Under the pieces are notes generated by a model that saw only the letters and a list, made by a program, of their open reading frames with translations, did no database searches and was not told where the DNA came from. The translations under genes were made by a program, and so were the position numbers. DNA of 64,000 nt, taken from the NCBI RefSeq assembly GCF_011927955.1, contig NZ_JAATJN010000001.1, positions 2,232,001-2,296,000 on the forward strand, written 5' to 3'. The DNA comes from Brevibacterium marinum (GTDB lineage Bacteria > Actinomycetota > Actinomycetes > Actinomycetales > Brevibacteriaceae). This document shows, one piece after another, positions 18,182-27,838 of the stretch (position 1 is its first letter; each line of letters begins with the position of its first letter).

Positions 18182-20145
18182 GCAAGGTCGAAGATCTGCT
18201 CGAGTCGGCCGTCGGCGCCATCGGCGGCTCGACCCGACAAGGACAGACGGAAATGGCCGAAGCGGTCGCCTCGGCGGTAGACAAGGGCATTCACCTGCTG
18301 GTCCAGGCCGGGACCGGCACCGGAAAGTCCTTGGCGTACCTGGTCCCTGCGGCCGAATACTCCAGCCGGACCGGGGGCCGTGTCATCGTCTCGACTGCGA
18401 CCTTGGCGCTGCAGACGCAGATCATCCATCGTGACCTGCCCCGGTTGTTCAAGGCCGTGAAGAAGACGCTCGACCCGCTGCCACGTGCAGCCCTGCTCAA
18501 GGGCCGTCGCAACTATGTGTGCAAGCACAAGCTCTCCGGCGGGTACCCGGATGAGGGCGAAGGCATGCTCTTCGACCTCGGTGCCGATGCGGAGGCCGGA
18601 CGCAAACCCAGCGACCGTTCGGGTCTGGGCGAGGAGATCCAGCGGATCCGGACGTGGGAGAAGACCACGGAGACCGGCGACCGCGACGACCTCCTCCCCG
18701 GGGTCAGCGACCGAGCTTGGTCGCAGGTCTCCGTCAACGCCTTCGACTGTCTCGGGTCGAACTGCCCGCTCTACACCGAATGCTTCGCGGAGCTGGCGCG
18801 CAACAATGCCGCCGAGGCCGACATCGTCGTGACAAATCACGCTCTGCTGGCCATCGACGCCTTCGGAGAGAACACCGTTCTGCCCGAACACGACGTCATC
18901 GTCATCGATGAGGCCCACGAGCTCAAAGATCGAGTCACGAACGCCCTGTCCGGTCAGATCAACATGAGCATGCTCTCAGCCGCCACCTCCTCCGTGCGCA
19001 AGCACACGGTCGTCCAAGACGGAGTCGTCGCACTGCTCGATTCGGCGGCCGCGGCCCTGGAGCGAGCCCTCAGCGGTGTCAGCGAAGGTCTGGTCATGAA
19101 CATGAGCGAGACGCTGTCGTTGGCCCTGGCTCAGATTCGCGACTCCTCTCGGCAGATCATCAACGACATCGGCGGCAAGACCGAGGAGTCCGACGCTGGA
19201 CGACAGATGGCCAAAGCCCGGTGCCAAGAGGTGTTCGACCTGGCCGAGCGATTCTGCTCGCCGGGGAAGAACGACGTCGTGTGGCTGAGCCGGAGCACCT
19301 TTCGTGAACGTGAGACCACGAACCTCGTGGTTGCGCCGCTGAGCGTGGCGGGCACCATGCGGTCGGGGATCTTCGAGGAATCAACGGTGGTGGCCACCTC
19401 GGCGACGCTGTCCCTGGGCGGAAACTTCGACGCCGTCGCGGCATCGCTGGGACTCTTCGGACCCGATGCGCCCAAATGGGACGGCCTCGATGTCGGTTCG
19501 CCCTTCGACTACGGCAGGCAGAGCATCCTCTACGTCGCCGCCCACCTTCCGCGGCCCGGCCGCAGCGGACTGAGCGAGCAGGCGCTGGAAGAGCTCGAGG
19601 AACTCGTGACGGCATCCAACGGGGGAGCCCTGGGGCTGTTCTCCTCTCGCGCCGCCGCGAACGCCGCTGCCGAGCACCTGCGGTCGACGCTGGACGTTCC
19701 GATCCTCCTCCAAGGCGACGACGGACTGCCCTCCCTCGTCTCCCAGTTCAGCGCCGATGAGGAGGCGTGCCTGTTCGGCACCATGTCGCTGTGGCAGGGA
19801 GTGGACGTGCCGGGGCGGACCAATCGTCTCGTCATCATCGACCGGCTCCCGTTCCCACGCCCCGACGATCCGCTGATGCAGGCCAGATCCCGCGATGCCG
19901 ACAGCCGTGGTGTCAACGGGTTCATGGCCGTCAGTGCCACCCACGCCGCGCTGCGGCTGGCGCAGGGAGCGGGCCGGCTGATCCGCTCGACGTCGGACCA
20001 GGGCGTCGTGGCCGTCCTCGACTCTCGTCTGCGTTCGGCGCGCTATTCCGGGTACCTCGTGAATTCGATGCCGTCGATGTGGCCGAGCACCGATTCGGCA
20101 CTCGTCAAGGCCAGCCTCGGACGTCTGGCAGAGAAGGACGACTGA
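18178..20145 (+). CDS. ATP-dependent DNA helicase, DinG/XPD-like
   Basis: SF2 iron-sulfur helicase, 655 residues. Walker A is QAGTGTGKSLAYLVPA near residue 45. The four putative cluster cysteines are in NYVCKHK and FDCLGSNCPLYTEC. The DEAH box is VIDEAHEL near 243. C-terminal motifs include MSLWQGVDVPG and QGAGRLIRS. The GTG start overlaps the hflX stop by 4 bp. Its position next to lexA suggests a DNA-repair role, but no LexA box precedes it. Confidence 0.92.
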   Translation: MSKVEDLLESAVGAIGGSTRQGQTEMAEAVASAVDKGIHLLVQAGTGTGKSLAYLVPAAEYSSRTGGRVIVSTATLALQTQIIHRDLPRLFKAVKKTLDPLPRAALLKGRRNYVCKHKLSGGYPDEGEGMLFDLGADAEAGRKPSDRSGLGEEIQRIRTWEKTTETGDRDDLLPGVSDRAWSQVSVNAFDCLGSNCPLYTECFAELARNNAAEADIVVTNHALLAIDAFGENTVLPEHDVIVIDEAHELKDRVTNALSGQINMSMLSAATSSVRKHTVVQDGVVALLDSAAAALERALSGVSEGLVMNMSETLSLALAQIRDSSRQIINDIGGKTEESDAGRQMAKARCQEVFDLAERFCSPGKNDVVWLSRSTFRERETTNLVVAPLSVAGTMRSGIFEESTVVATSATLSLGGNFDAVAASLGLFGPDAPKWDGLDVGSPFDYGRQSILYVAAHLPRPGRSGLSEQALEELEELVTASNGGALGLFSSRAAANAAAEHLRSTLDVPILLQGDDGLPSLVSQFSADEEACLFGTMSLWQGVDVPGRTNRLVIIDRLPFPRPDDPLMQARSRDADSRGVNGFMAVSATHAALRLAQGAGRLIRSTSDQGVVAVLDSRLRSARYSGYLVNSMPSMWPSTDSALVKASLGRLAEKDD

Positions 20146-20199
20146 CACGCACGCTCGGCTGACGGGGTGCGCAACCGATCCCGGCGCCCGAGACACGCG

Positions 20200-20228
20200 G
20201 TGCCCACGACCGCGGCGATCGTGGGCAC
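20200..20228. terminator. Hairpin between converging helicase gene and lexA
   Basis: GTGCCCACGA (20200-20209) and TCGTGGGCAC (20219-20228) form a perfect 10-bp stem with a 9-nt loop. Placed between two gene ends, it is probably a bidirectional terminator, though without a T-run. Confidence 0.6.
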
Positions 20229-20280
20229 TGCACCTGGCTGAGACCGTTCGGCACTGTCAGGTGCCGGGGTCTGCCTCGGC

Positions 20281-21036
20281 TCAGAGGCGTCGGACCACTG
20301 CGACGACGAGGCCCATGATCTGCGCATAGGACCCGTCGATGGGTTCGTAGTCCTTGTTCTGAGGAAGCAGCCACTGATGGCCGGCCTTGCGTTTGAGCGT
20401 CTTCACGGTCGCCTCTCCGTCGAGAAGGGCCGCGACGATCTGCCCGTTGTCGGCCGTGTGCTGTTTGCGCACGACCACCCAGTCGTCGTGGCAGATGGCG
20501 GCTTCGATCATCGAATCGCCGACGACCTTGAGCAGGAACATTTCGCCCGAGCCGACGACCTGGGCGGGCAGCGAGAAGACATCGTCGACCTCCTGCTCGG
20601 CGAGGATGGGACCGCCCGCGGCGATGCGGCCGACCACGGGGACCTGGACGGTGTTGTTGGCCAGCTCTTCGTATTTGGCTCGCTCGGCCTCTTCCTCTTC
20701 GAACGGGTTGACCACTTCGATGGCACGTGGGCGCTTCGGATCTCTGCGAACATAGCCGAGGCGTTCGAGCTGTGAGAGCTGGTGGGCCACGCTGGACAGC
20801 GATGCGAGTCCGGCGGCCTTGCCGATCTCGCGCATGCTCGGTGGGTATCCGTTGGAGACGACTGCGCGCTCGATCGTTTCGAGGACCAGTCGCTGTCGGG
20901 GCGTGAGGCGAAAATCGCCTTCGCCGGTGGAACCATCCGGGATCGACACCTCTTCGTCGTCATCACGGGCGGCTTTGATCTCGCTGGCGACGTCCTCATT
21001 GCGGGGACGACCTCTCCCTCGTTTGTTCTGAACCAC
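20281..21036 (-). CDS. lexA: SOS repressor LexA
   Basis: Repressor of the SOS regulon, 251 residues. The N-terminal winged helix ([46 protein letters not shown]) binds GAAC-N4-GTTC boxes. The self-cleavage bond is in [10 protein letters not shown], with catalytic Ser in [10 protein letters not shown] and Lys in EATVKTLKR. About 35 residues precede the usual start, with a basic RGRGRPR patch. Boxes at 21187-21227 lie in the shared upstream region. Confidence 0.96.
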   Translation of the reverse strand: MVQNKRGRGRPRNEDVASEIKAARDDDEEVSIPDGSTGEGDFRLTPRQRLVLETIERAVVSNGYPPSMREIGKAAGLASLSSVAHQLSQLERLGYVRRDPKRPRAIEVVNPFEEEEAERAKYEELANNTVQVPVVGRIAAGGPILAEQEVDDVFSLPAQVVGSGEMFLLKVVGDSMIEAAICHDDWVVVRKQHTADNGQIVAALLDGEATVKTLKRKAGHQWLLPQNKDYEPIDGSYAQIMGLVVAVVRRL

Positions 21037-21186
21037 TGCTCGTTCCCCTTCGTTCTATTCCCGCCGGCGTCACGCGTTGATCCTCGCGTCGAGAATTCTC
21101 GTGTCAGTGCCGACTGAGATGGTTCTTTCAGATCAATCAACAACGCTGGTTCTCTCTCATTGTCGCATAAATGTTCGAGCTGGACT

Positions 21187-21227
21187 GGACATATGTTCGA
21201 TTGGCATGTTGAATAGAACAGGCGTTC
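21187..21227. promoter_or_regulatory. Two LexA boxes between lexA and the LysM gene
   Basis: GAACAGGCGTTC (21216-21227) is a perfect GAAC-N4-GTTC site. GGACATATGTTC (21187-21198) differs by one base. Centres are 29 bp apart, about three helical turns. The region is the divergent promoter of lexA and the LysM gene, allowing joint repression. Confidence 0.8.
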
Positions 21228-21270
21228 TACCTATTGAGGGTGGATTCGTACGAAGGAAAGAGGTAATGCG

Positions 21271-21603
21271 ATGACTGCACAGATTCAGGACCTGCGCTTC
21301 ACTGCACGTGGACGCCAGGCGATGCGCCTGCTCCGGACCCTGTTGTGCGCTGTTGCCATCGTCGGAGGGGCGTTCTTCGTCGCCACTCAGTCGTTCTCCG
21401 CCGCTGCCGGGTCGGAGGCCGAATCAGTCGGCATCGACGCCGAAGCAGTGGTCGTCGGTGAAGGGGAGTCCCTGTGGGCCGTGGCCGTGGGCCTCGGCCT
21501 GGACCGGGACACTCGCGATGTCGTCGCCGACATCGTCGACATCAACCATCTGTCATCGCCGGTGGTGCACCCGGGTCAGACCTTGGATGTGCCTCAGCGC
21601 TAA
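21271..21603 (+). CDS. SOS-linked LysM membrane protein (division suppressor-like)
   Basis: 110 residues with one membrane helix (about 20-43, LLRTLLCAVAIVGGAFF) and a C-terminal LysM domain (VVVGEGESLWAVA ... VVHPGQTLDVPQ). Size, topology and divergence from lexA match the YneA/DivS/Rv2719c group, small SOS-induced proteins that delay cell division. Two LexA boxes precede it, and GAAAGAGG precedes ATG 21271. Function is inferred from context. Confidence 0.8.
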   Translation: MTAQIQDLRFTARGRQAMRLLRTLLCAVAIVGGAFFVATQSFSAAAGSEAESVGIDAEAVVVGEGESLWAVAVGLGLDRDTRDVVADIVDINHLSSPVVHPGQTLDVPQR

Positions 21604-21612
21604 ACTGATGCG

Positions 21613-22746
21613 GTGGGAAATTTCGAGTCTTTGCCAGTGCGTTCGGACCTAGTCGGCCTCAAGCCCTACGGTGCTCCGCACCTGGATGTGCCGGTGCAGC
21701 TGAACGTCAATGAGAACGCCTATCCGATCCCGGACGTCGTCGTCGAAAGCATGCGCTCGGCGGTCGACGGGCACTTCGCCGGCCTCAACCGCTATCCGGA
21801 CCGAGAGTTCGAAGATCTGCGCGGCCACCTCGTCTCCTATCTGGACGGAGTCAACCGGCGGGCCGGGGGAGCGGTCGACCTCAGCCCGGAGATGATCTGG
21901 GCCGGCAATGGGTCCAACGAAGTGCTCTCGCACATCGTGCAGGCCTTCGGTGGGCCGGGCAGGACAGTCCTCGGATTCACTCCGAGCTATTCGATGCACC
22001 CGTTGATCGCCACCGGCACCGGAGCCTCCTGGCAGTCCTCGGCCCGCAACGACGACTTCGCACTCGACGCGGACGCCGTCGGTGCCGAGGTGGCCGACGT
22101 CGACCCCGATATCGTCTTCCTGTGCACGCCGAACAATCCGACGGGCACGTCGATCGGTCTCGACGTCATCGAGGCCGCTTATGACAACTGTTCGGGAATC
22201 GTCATCGTCGACGAGGCCTACGCCGAATTCTCCCGGCCCGCGAGGCCCTCGGCGATGACGCTGCTGGCCGGTCGCCCACGGCTCGTCGTGTCACGAACCA
22301 TGAGCAAGGCCTTCGCCTGCGCCGGGCTGCGTCTCGGGTATGCGATCGCCGCGCCCGAGCTCATCGACGTCCTGCGGTTGGTTCGACTGCCCTACCACCT
22401 GTCGGACATCACTCAGGTGCTCGCCTGCACCGCACTCGAGCACGCGGATGTTCTGCTCGACAACGTGGACAGACTCATCGACTCGCGCGACCGAATCTCC
22501 CAGCACCTGCGTGACGTCGGGTTCACCGTCTTTCCCAGCGATTCGAACTTCGTCCTGTTCGGCAACATCTCCTCGCCGCAGACGCTGTGGCAGCGGCTGC
22601 TGGACCGCGGAATACTCATCCGTGACATCGGCATCACCCATCATGCTCGAGTCAACGCGGGCACCGAGGTCGAGACGACGGCATTCCTTCGCGCCATCGA
22701 CGAGATCCTGGGCGAGGACCCCGGCATCCTGCTGCCCGCCGGTTGA
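21613..22746 (+). CDS. hisC: Histidinol-phosphate aminotransferase
   Basis: PLP enzyme converting imidazole acetol-phosphate to histidinol phosphate, 377 residues. Seen are LNVNENAYPIP near the start, WAGNGSNEVLSHI, CTPNNPTGTS, and the Schiff-base lysine in SRTMSKAFACAGLRLGY near residue 235. The GTG start lies 9 bp after the LysM gene. It heads hisC-hisB-x-hisH-priA. Confidence 0.94.
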   Translation: MGNFESLPVRSDLVGLKPYGAPHLDVPVQLNVNENAYPIPDVVVESMRSAVDGHFAGLNRYPDREFEDLRGHLVSYLDGVNRRAGGAVDLSPEMIWAGNGSNEVLSHIVQAFGGPGRTVLGFTPSYSMHPLIATGTGASWQSSARNDDFALDADAVGAEVADVDPDIVFLCTPNNPTGTSIGLDVIEAAYDNCSGIVIVDEAYAEFSRPARPSAMTLLAGRPRLVVSRTMSKAFACAGLRLGYAIAAPELIDVLRLVRLPYHLSDITQVLACTALEHADVLLDNVDRLIDSRDRISQHLRDVGFTVFPSDSNFVLFGNISSPQTLWQRLLDRGILIRDIGITHHARVNAGTEVETTAFLRAIDEILGEDPGILLPAG

Positions 22747-22854
22747 GACCCCGGTCATCTGAGACTCGGTCATCGAGGCCGGGCCGACACACCGACACCC
22801 GAACAGGGGACAATGGGTCCCAAGCGTCACACCCCTTCATACGAAAGGCAATCC

Positions 22855-23451
22855 ATGAGGCAGGCACAACGCTCCCGCGCGACCTCGGAATCATCGGTCA
22901 CCGTCTCCATCGACCTGGATGGGACCGGCCGGTCGGACATCTCCACCAGCGTTCCCTTCTTCGACCATGTGCTGACCGCACTGTCGAAGCATTCGCTCGT
23001 CGACATGGAGGTCAAGGCCGAAGGCGACACGCACATCGATGTCCACCACACCGTTGAAGACACGTCGATCGTGCTCGGTCAGGCGATGGGCGAGGCCCTC
23101 GGGGACAAGACCGGCATCCGTCGCTATGGGCTGGCCGCCGTCCCCCTGGACGAGGCGTTGGCCCGCTGTGTCGTCGACGTGGCGGGGCGCCCGTACTTCG
23201 TTCACGAAGGTGAGCCCGAGGGGCAGCAGTACCACCTCATCGGCGGCCATTTCACCGGCTCGATGACCTCGCATGCTCTGGAGTCGATCGCGTTCCATGC
23301 CGGGCTCACCGTTCACCTCGACCTGCTGCGCGGGCGAGACCCGCACCACATCGCCGAGGCGGAATTCAAGGCCTTCGCCCGTGCCCTGCGTGAAGCGGTG
23401 GAACCGGACGAGCGCAATCAGTCGGTCCCGAGCACCAAGGGAGTCCTGTGA
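22855..23451 (+). CDS. hisB: Imidazoleglycerol-phosphate dehydratase
   Basis: Mn-dependent dehydratase of histidine synthesis, single-domain form of 198 residues. Paired histidine motifs are [20 protein letters not shown] and [13 protein letters not shown] chose ATG 22855, preceded by GAAAGG, over the in-frame ATG 22813, because family members start shortly before the TSESSV block. Confidence 0.93.
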   Translation: MRQAQRSRATSESSVTVSIDLDGTGRSDISTSVPFFDHVLTALSKHSLVDMEVKAEGDTHIDVHHTVEDTSIVLGQAMGEALGDKTGIRRYGLAAVPLDEALARCVVDVAGRPYFVHEGEPEGQQYHLIGGHFTGSMTSHALESIAFHAGLTVHLDLLRGRDPHHIAEAEFKAFARALREAVEPDERNQSVPSTKGVL

Positions 23452-24050
23452 GCACAACAGTCGTCGTGACCCCGTTCGGTGTCGCTTCGCAGCTGGCCGC
23501 GGCCTGTGTGCTGTCGAACATCAAGGGCACCATCGTCCCGATCGGAGAGTTCACCGGAATAGTCCTGGCCGACACGGACGTCCAGGCAGGCAACGAGGCG
23601 GCCGCGGCGATCTCCAAGCTCGCCGGCAAACACGAGGTCCTGCTCCTCGTGCGCAGCGAGGAGCAGATCGATGCCGGTCACTACCGGCACGGCAGCCGTG
23701 AATCGGATGTCCCTGCGGGCCTGGCGCTGAAGAACCTTCCGGACGTGCTCGAGCAGCTGCTGCTCGAAATCGTCTCGGCAGACGATGTCGACGGCAGCAT
23801 CCCCACCTCGTCGATGACGAAGATGCAGGCCAGTGCCGCGACCATGTCACCTGGGCGGGCGGCCGTGGCTCGAACCGCCCTGCTGTGGATCGTCGTAGCC
23901 GTGCTCGCCGGGCTCATCACCGCCTTCGGCATCACCCTCGGAATGAGCGGGAACACCATGGCATGGGTCGTCGCTGTCTTCGGAGCGATCGTGCTCGGCT
24001 TCTCCCTGTGGAGGATCTATCGGGTCCTGACCAGGGGGGCGAAGCAGTGA
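23448..24050 (+). CDS. Uncharacterised membrane protein in the his operon
   Basis: 200 residues. A soluble alpha/beta-like N-terminal domain (about 1-110) is followed by two membrane helices (about 143-166 and 171-192). The GTG start overlaps the hisB stop (GTGA), and the stop overlaps hisH, so it is translated with the pathway. No histidine-biosynthesis motif is visible. I do not recognise the family. Confidence 0.8.
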   Translation: MSTTVVVTPFGVASQLAAACVLSNIKGTIVPIGEFTGIVLADTDVQAGNEAAAAISKLAGKHEVLLLVRSEEQIDAGHYRHGSRESDVPAGLALKNLPDVLEQLLLEIVSADDVDGSIPTSSMTKMQASAATMSPGRAAVARTALLWIVVAVLAGLITAFGITLGMSGNTMAWVVAVFGAIVLGFSLWRIYRVLTRGAKQ

Positions 24051-24676
24051 GCACCGTCGCCGTCCTCGACTATGGGGCAGGCAACGTGCGGTCGGCGGTG
24101 CGCGCGGCCGCTGCCGCCGGCGCCGAAACCGTGCTGACCGCCGATCGCAAGGTCATCGACGCAGCCGACGGTCTGCTGGTTCCCGGCGTCGGCGCCTACT
24201 CCGCGGTGATGGCCGGGCTGGATCGGGTCGGCGGTGTCGAACTCATCCGCTCATGGCATGAGGAAAGGAGACCGCTGCTGGGAATCTGCGTCGGACTGCA
24301 GGTCTTCTTCTCCCGCGGAGACGAGCACGGAGTCAAGACCGAGGGCATCGGTATCTGGCCCGGAGCAGTGACGGCTCTCGATGCCCCGGTCGTCCCGCAC
24401 ATGGGGTGGACCCGGGTGAACCCGCCGGAGGGGTCTCGTATGTTCGCAGGCGTGCGCGATGAGCGCTTCTACTTCGTCCATTCGTATGCGGCGGTCCACG
24501 CTCCTGCGAACGCGCTGGTGACCACAGCTGACCACGGTGCCAGCTTCGTTGCCGCGGTTGAGGACGAAACGACCTGGGCCGCCCAGTTCCATCCGGAGAA
24601 GTCCGCCGAGGCGGGTGCACGCCTGCTGCGCAACTGGGTGGGCTCGTTTCCCCACGGCGGCAAGGCTCGCCACTAG
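24047..24676 (+). CDS. hisH: Imidazole glycerol phosphate synthase, glutaminase subunit
   Basis: Class I glutamine amidotransferase subunit feeding ammonia to HisF. 209 residues from GTG 24047. The nucleophile is the Cys in LLGICVGLQVFF near residue 85. The catalytic His/Glu are in AAQFHPEKSAEAG near 183. LDYGAGNVRS marks the N-terminus. hisF is not in the window. Confidence 0.94.
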   Translation: MSTVAVLDYGAGNVRSAVRAAAAAGAETVLTADRKVIDAADGLLVPGVGAYSAVMAGLDRVGGVELIRSWHEERRPLLGICVGLQVFFSRGDEHGVKTEGIGIWPGAVTALDAPVVPHMGWTRVNPPEGSRMFAGVRDERFYFVHSYAAVHAPANALVTTADHGASFVAAVEDETTWAAQFHPEKSAEAGARLLRNWVGSFPHGGKARH

Positions 24677-24751
24677 CATTGTCCACACGCTTCAGCCCCG
24701 TCAGTTCAGCCCCTGCCGCTCAGTCTCGTCAGTCTCTTGAGAAAGGTCACA

Positions 24752-25489
24752 ATGACTCAAACCACCGATAAGCTCGTCCTCCTTCCCGCCGTCGACGTCG
24801 CCGACGGCAAGGCCGTTCGCCTCGTCCAGGGTGAAGCCGGCACCGAAACCGACTACGGTTCGCCGATCGACGCCGCCCACGACTTCGAGGGCAGGGGAGC
24901 GGAGTGGATCCACCTCGTCGATCTCGACGCCGCCTTCGGCCGAGGATCGAATTCGGATCTGCTCAATCAGGTCGTCAAGGCCGTGGGGATCAAGGTCGAA
25001 CTCTCCGGCGGAATTCGTGACACCGAGAGCCTCGAGCGTGCTCTCGACACCGGAGCGGAACGGGTGAACATCGGCACAGCAGCGCTGGAGAACCCGGAAT
25101 GGACCGCCGAGATGATCTCCCGGTTCGGCGATCAGGTCGCCATCGGCCTCGACGTTCGCGGAACCACACTCGCCGCTCGCGGCTGGACCAAGGAGGGGGG
25201 AGACCTCTACGAGGTGCTCTCGACCCTGGAACGGGCCGGCTGCGCCCGTTATGTCGTCACCGACGTCCGCAAGGACGGCACACTGCAGGGGCCCAATGTG
25301 GAGCTGCTGAAGTCCTTGGCGGAGAGGACCGAGAAGCCGATCGTGGCCTCGGGGGGAGTCTCCAGCCTCGACGACCTGAGGAACCTGCGCGAACTGGTGC
25401 CGTTCGGAGTCGATTCGGCGATCGTGGGCAAGGCCCTCTACGCCGGAAAATTCACCTTGGAAGAAGCGCTCGAAGTCGCCGGAGGCTGA
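24752..25489 (+). CDS. priA: Bifunctional HisA/TrpF isomerase PriA
   Basis: (beta/alpha)8 isomerase that in Actinobacteria acts in both histidine (ProFAR) and tryptophan (PRA) synthesis. 245 residues from ATG 24752, which follows GAAAGG; the frame is also open from TTG 24737. Motifs are [31 protein letters not shown] and the dual-specificity-type [19 protein letters not shown] loop. PriA rather than HisA is inferred from lineage. Confidence 0.92.
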   Translation: MTQTTDKLVLLPAVDVADGKAVRLVQGEAGTETDYGSPIDAAHDFEGRGAEWIHLVDLDAAFGRGSNSDLLNQVVKAVGIKVELSGGIRDTESLERALDTGAERVNIGTAALENPEWTAEMISRFGDQVAIGLDVRGTTLAARGWTKEGGDLYEVLSTLERAGCARYVVTDVRKDGTLQGPNVELLKSLAERTEKPIVASGGVSSLDDLRNLRELVPFGVDSAIVGKALYAGKFTLEEALEVAGG

Positions 25490-26302
25490 GTGGTGTCATC
25501 CGATTCGCCCGATCGGCCCGAGACCCCCAATCGGTCCGAGCAACCCTCGCCGTCCGGTCGGACGGACTCCGCCGGACAGTCCTGGTCCGGTCGTGAGTTG
25601 CGACCGAATCCGTTCTCGAGCGACTCCGGACTTGCCGATGCCGGGTTCCTCGACGCCCTCGGTCGGGTGGGGCGGGAGCCGTTGGATCCGAATGCGCACC
25701 GCAGCGTGTTCTCGTCGCTGGCAGGTGCCCGGCTCTACGCGCCGATCGTGCCGATGGCCGTCGACCAGCAGGTCGGGGACAACGGGCTCATGTCCGACAA
25801 CTCCTCGGAGATGGCCATGGTCCGTCTCCAGGCCGAAGACGGACGCGAATGCACTCCCGGGTTCAGTTCGATCCCGCCGTTGACGGAATGGCACCCGGAC
25901 GCCCGGCCCGTGCCGATCGAATCGGAGCGGCTGGTCCTCGGGGCGATCGAGGCCGATTCGCAGCTCGTCGTCCTCGACCCCGGGGCCGCGAGTTCGTTCC
26001 TGTTGCGTCGTCCCGCAATGTTCGCGTTCGCGCAGGGCCTGCCCTGGACTCCGGCCTGGGCCGACGCCGAGGTGGGCCGCGCCCTGGTCGCCATCGCCGA
26101 AGGATTCCCCTGGCTGGCCCAGGTCAGTCTCAGCCCGGGAAGCGCCCGCGTCCACGTCGAGGGGCCCGAGGTCGGCATCCGACTCGGGGTTCGCTCGCAG
26201 GTGCCGACCGAGGAGATGCAGCGATTCCAGGCGGCGCTGGCTTCCGACGAGACGATCGTCGAAAAGGTCGATTCGCTGGCTATCCAGCTCGCCGACGCCT
26301 GA
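25490..26302 (+). CDS. SseB-like protein
   Basis: 270 residues, start GTG 25490 immediately after the priA stop. An acidic, proline-rich N-terminus (about 1-45) precedes an SseB N-terminal-type domain (FLDALGRVGREPL, LYAPIVPM, RLQAEDGRECTPGFSSIPPL). Homologues commonly follow priA in Actinobacteria. Biochemical function unknown. Confidence 0.8.
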   Translation: MVSSDSPDRPETPNRSEQPSPSGRTDSAGQSWSGRELRPNPFSSDSGLADAGFLDALGRVGREPLDPNAHRSVFSSLAGARLYAPIVPMAVDQQVGDNGLMSDNSSEMAMVRLQAEDGRECTPGFSSIPPLTEWHPDARPVPIESERLVLGAIEADSQLVVLDPGAASSFLLRRPAMFAFAQGLPWTPAWADAEVGRALVAIAEGFPWLAQVSLSPGSARVHVEGPEVGIRLGVRSQVPTEEMQRFQAALASDETIVEKVDSLAIQLADA

Positions 26303-26386
26303 CAGGACGAATCACCACCCGGGCCGAGTGCCGGATAGCCGGAAGGGACATGTGCGCTTGCGCCGTTTCTCTTATCATGGGTCTCC

Positions 26387-27733
26387 ATGAACGAGATTCG
26401 CGACCTGAGTCGCCCGACCGCCCCCGACGAGAGCTATCTCGACGAGATCGCCGCCCGGACCCGTGAACGCAGCGAGCAAGCCGGAGCGTGGAGCTCTGCA
26501 TTCGCCGGAGCTCCCGAGTCGAGCACGGCCGGCATCGCCGCCGGCCTCGCAGACGCCGAGTCGGACCTCACCGAGCTGCTCCACACCATCCACACCCTCG
26601 CAGAGACCGCCTTCGTCGAACACGAGTCCGTCGCCGCCATCGCCTCTCTGCTGCGGGGCCGGGGCATCGATGTCGAGACCGGACTGTTCGGTGCCGACAC
26701 GACCCTGCGGGCAACGACAGGATCCGGGCAGGGGCGCACGATCGCGATCCTCGCCGAGTACGACGCTTTGCCGGAGATCGGGCACGCGTGCGGGCACAAC
26801 CTCATCGCCGCCTCGGCGGTGGGAGCCTTTCTGGCACTCCACGACCTCCACGGTCAGAACCCCGGCGCCGTCCCCGGAACCGTGGTTCTGCTGGGCACAC
26901 CTGCAGAGGAGGGGCACTCCGGCAAGGAGGTCATGGCCCGCAACGGTGCCTTCGACGGGATCGATGCGGCGATCATGGTCCACGGCTACGGGTACGACTG
27001 CGCCGAACAGGTGTGGTTGGGCCGGCGGCTGCTCGAGGTCACCTATTCCGGGGTCGCCGCCCACGCCTCGGCGCAGCCGTTCATGGGGCGCAATGCCCTC
27101 GATGCGGCGAACCTCTTCTACCAGGGATTGGGCCTGATCCGTCAGCAGATGCCGCCGATCTCCCGTCTGCATGCCGTCATCGCAGACGGTGGGAGTCGGC
27201 CCTCGATCATCGCCGAATCCGCCACGGTTGAGTGCTATGTCCGGTCGAAGTACCCCGACACGCTCAAGGAGCTCTCGGACCGGGTCGAGGATGCGGCCAA
27301 GGGGGCGGCGCTCATGACCGGCACCGGGGTCGAGGTGAAATGGGACGAGCACCCTCCCTCCCTTCCGGTGCGCACGAACTCCGCGCTCACGCGACGCTGG
27401 GCGAAGCATGAGGAGGCCCAGGGGCGCAGCCCCCTTCCCGCCGGAGTCCTTGACGAATCGATCGCTGCGTCGACAGACTTCGGCAACGTCTCCTACCGGA
27501 TCCCCGGCATCCACCCGCTGATCAAGACCGCCGACGCCGAGGTGGCCCTGCACACCCGCGAATTCGCCGAGGCCGCGATCACACCGGAAGCCGAGGCCGC
27601 CGCTCACGATGCCGGCTACGGGCTGGCCTGCACGGCCCTGGACTTCCTCGTCGACGACGAACTCGCAGCCGAGGTGTTTGCGGAATTCGACCGTGCAGGC
27701 GGAGCCGTCGATGTGGAGAACTACTTCAACTGA
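26387..27733 (+). CDS. M20-family amidohydrolase, AbgB-like
   Basis: Zinc-dependent amidohydrolase, 448 residues. Metal-site blocks are LAEYDALPEIGHACGHNL near 125-142 and GTPAEEGHSGK near 172. The dimerisation domain follows (AHASAQPFMGRNALDA). The pattern is closest to the AbgB/p-aminobenzoyl-glutamate hydrolase branch. The next gene is an AbgT transporter, so the two probably import and cleave a peptide-like amide such as p-aminobenzoyl-glutamate. Only one subunit gene is present, unlike abgAB. Confidence 0.88.
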   Translation: MNEIRDLSRPTAPDESYLDEIAARTRERSEQAGAWSSAFAGAPESSTAGIAAGLADAESDLTELLHTIHTLAETAFVEHESVAAIASLLRGRGIDVETGLFGADTTLRATTGSGQGRTIAILAEYDALPEIGHACGHNLIAASAVGAFLALHDLHGQNPGAVPGTVVLLGTPAEEGHSGKEVMARNGAFDGIDAAIMVHGYGYDCAEQVWLGRRLLEVTYSGVAAHASAQPFMGRNALDAANLFYQGLGLIRQQMPPISRLHAVIADGGSRPSIIAESATVECYVRSKYPDTLKELSDRVEDAAKGAALMTGTGVEVKWDEHPPSLPVRTNSALTRRWAKHEEAQGRSPLPAGVLDESIAASTDFGNVSYRIPGIHPLIKTADAEVALHTREFAEAAITPEAEAAAHDAGYGLACTALDFLVDDELAAEVFAEFDRAGGAVDVENYFN

Positions 27734-27838
27734 CCACACACCGGGCCCACCCGCGCATTCGGCCTACCCACACACCGGGCCTGCCCGCGCACCGGGGCCA
27801 CCCGCGCGGAATGGGCCCACTCAAGAGAAGGAAGCATC
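27734..27838. repeat. Short degenerate tandem repeats between amidohydrolase and AbgT genes
   Basis: About three imperfect units of roughly 30 bp built on ACACCGGGCC and ACCCGCGC. No promoter or hairpin is obvious apart from a GAGAAGGAAG ribosome-binding site at the end. Confidence 0.55.

Noticed and set aside
27734..27838. Possible CRISPR-like array
   Set aside because: Units are degenerate, adjoining and too few, with no spacers or cas genes; the same holds for 31360-31499 and 44392-44444.
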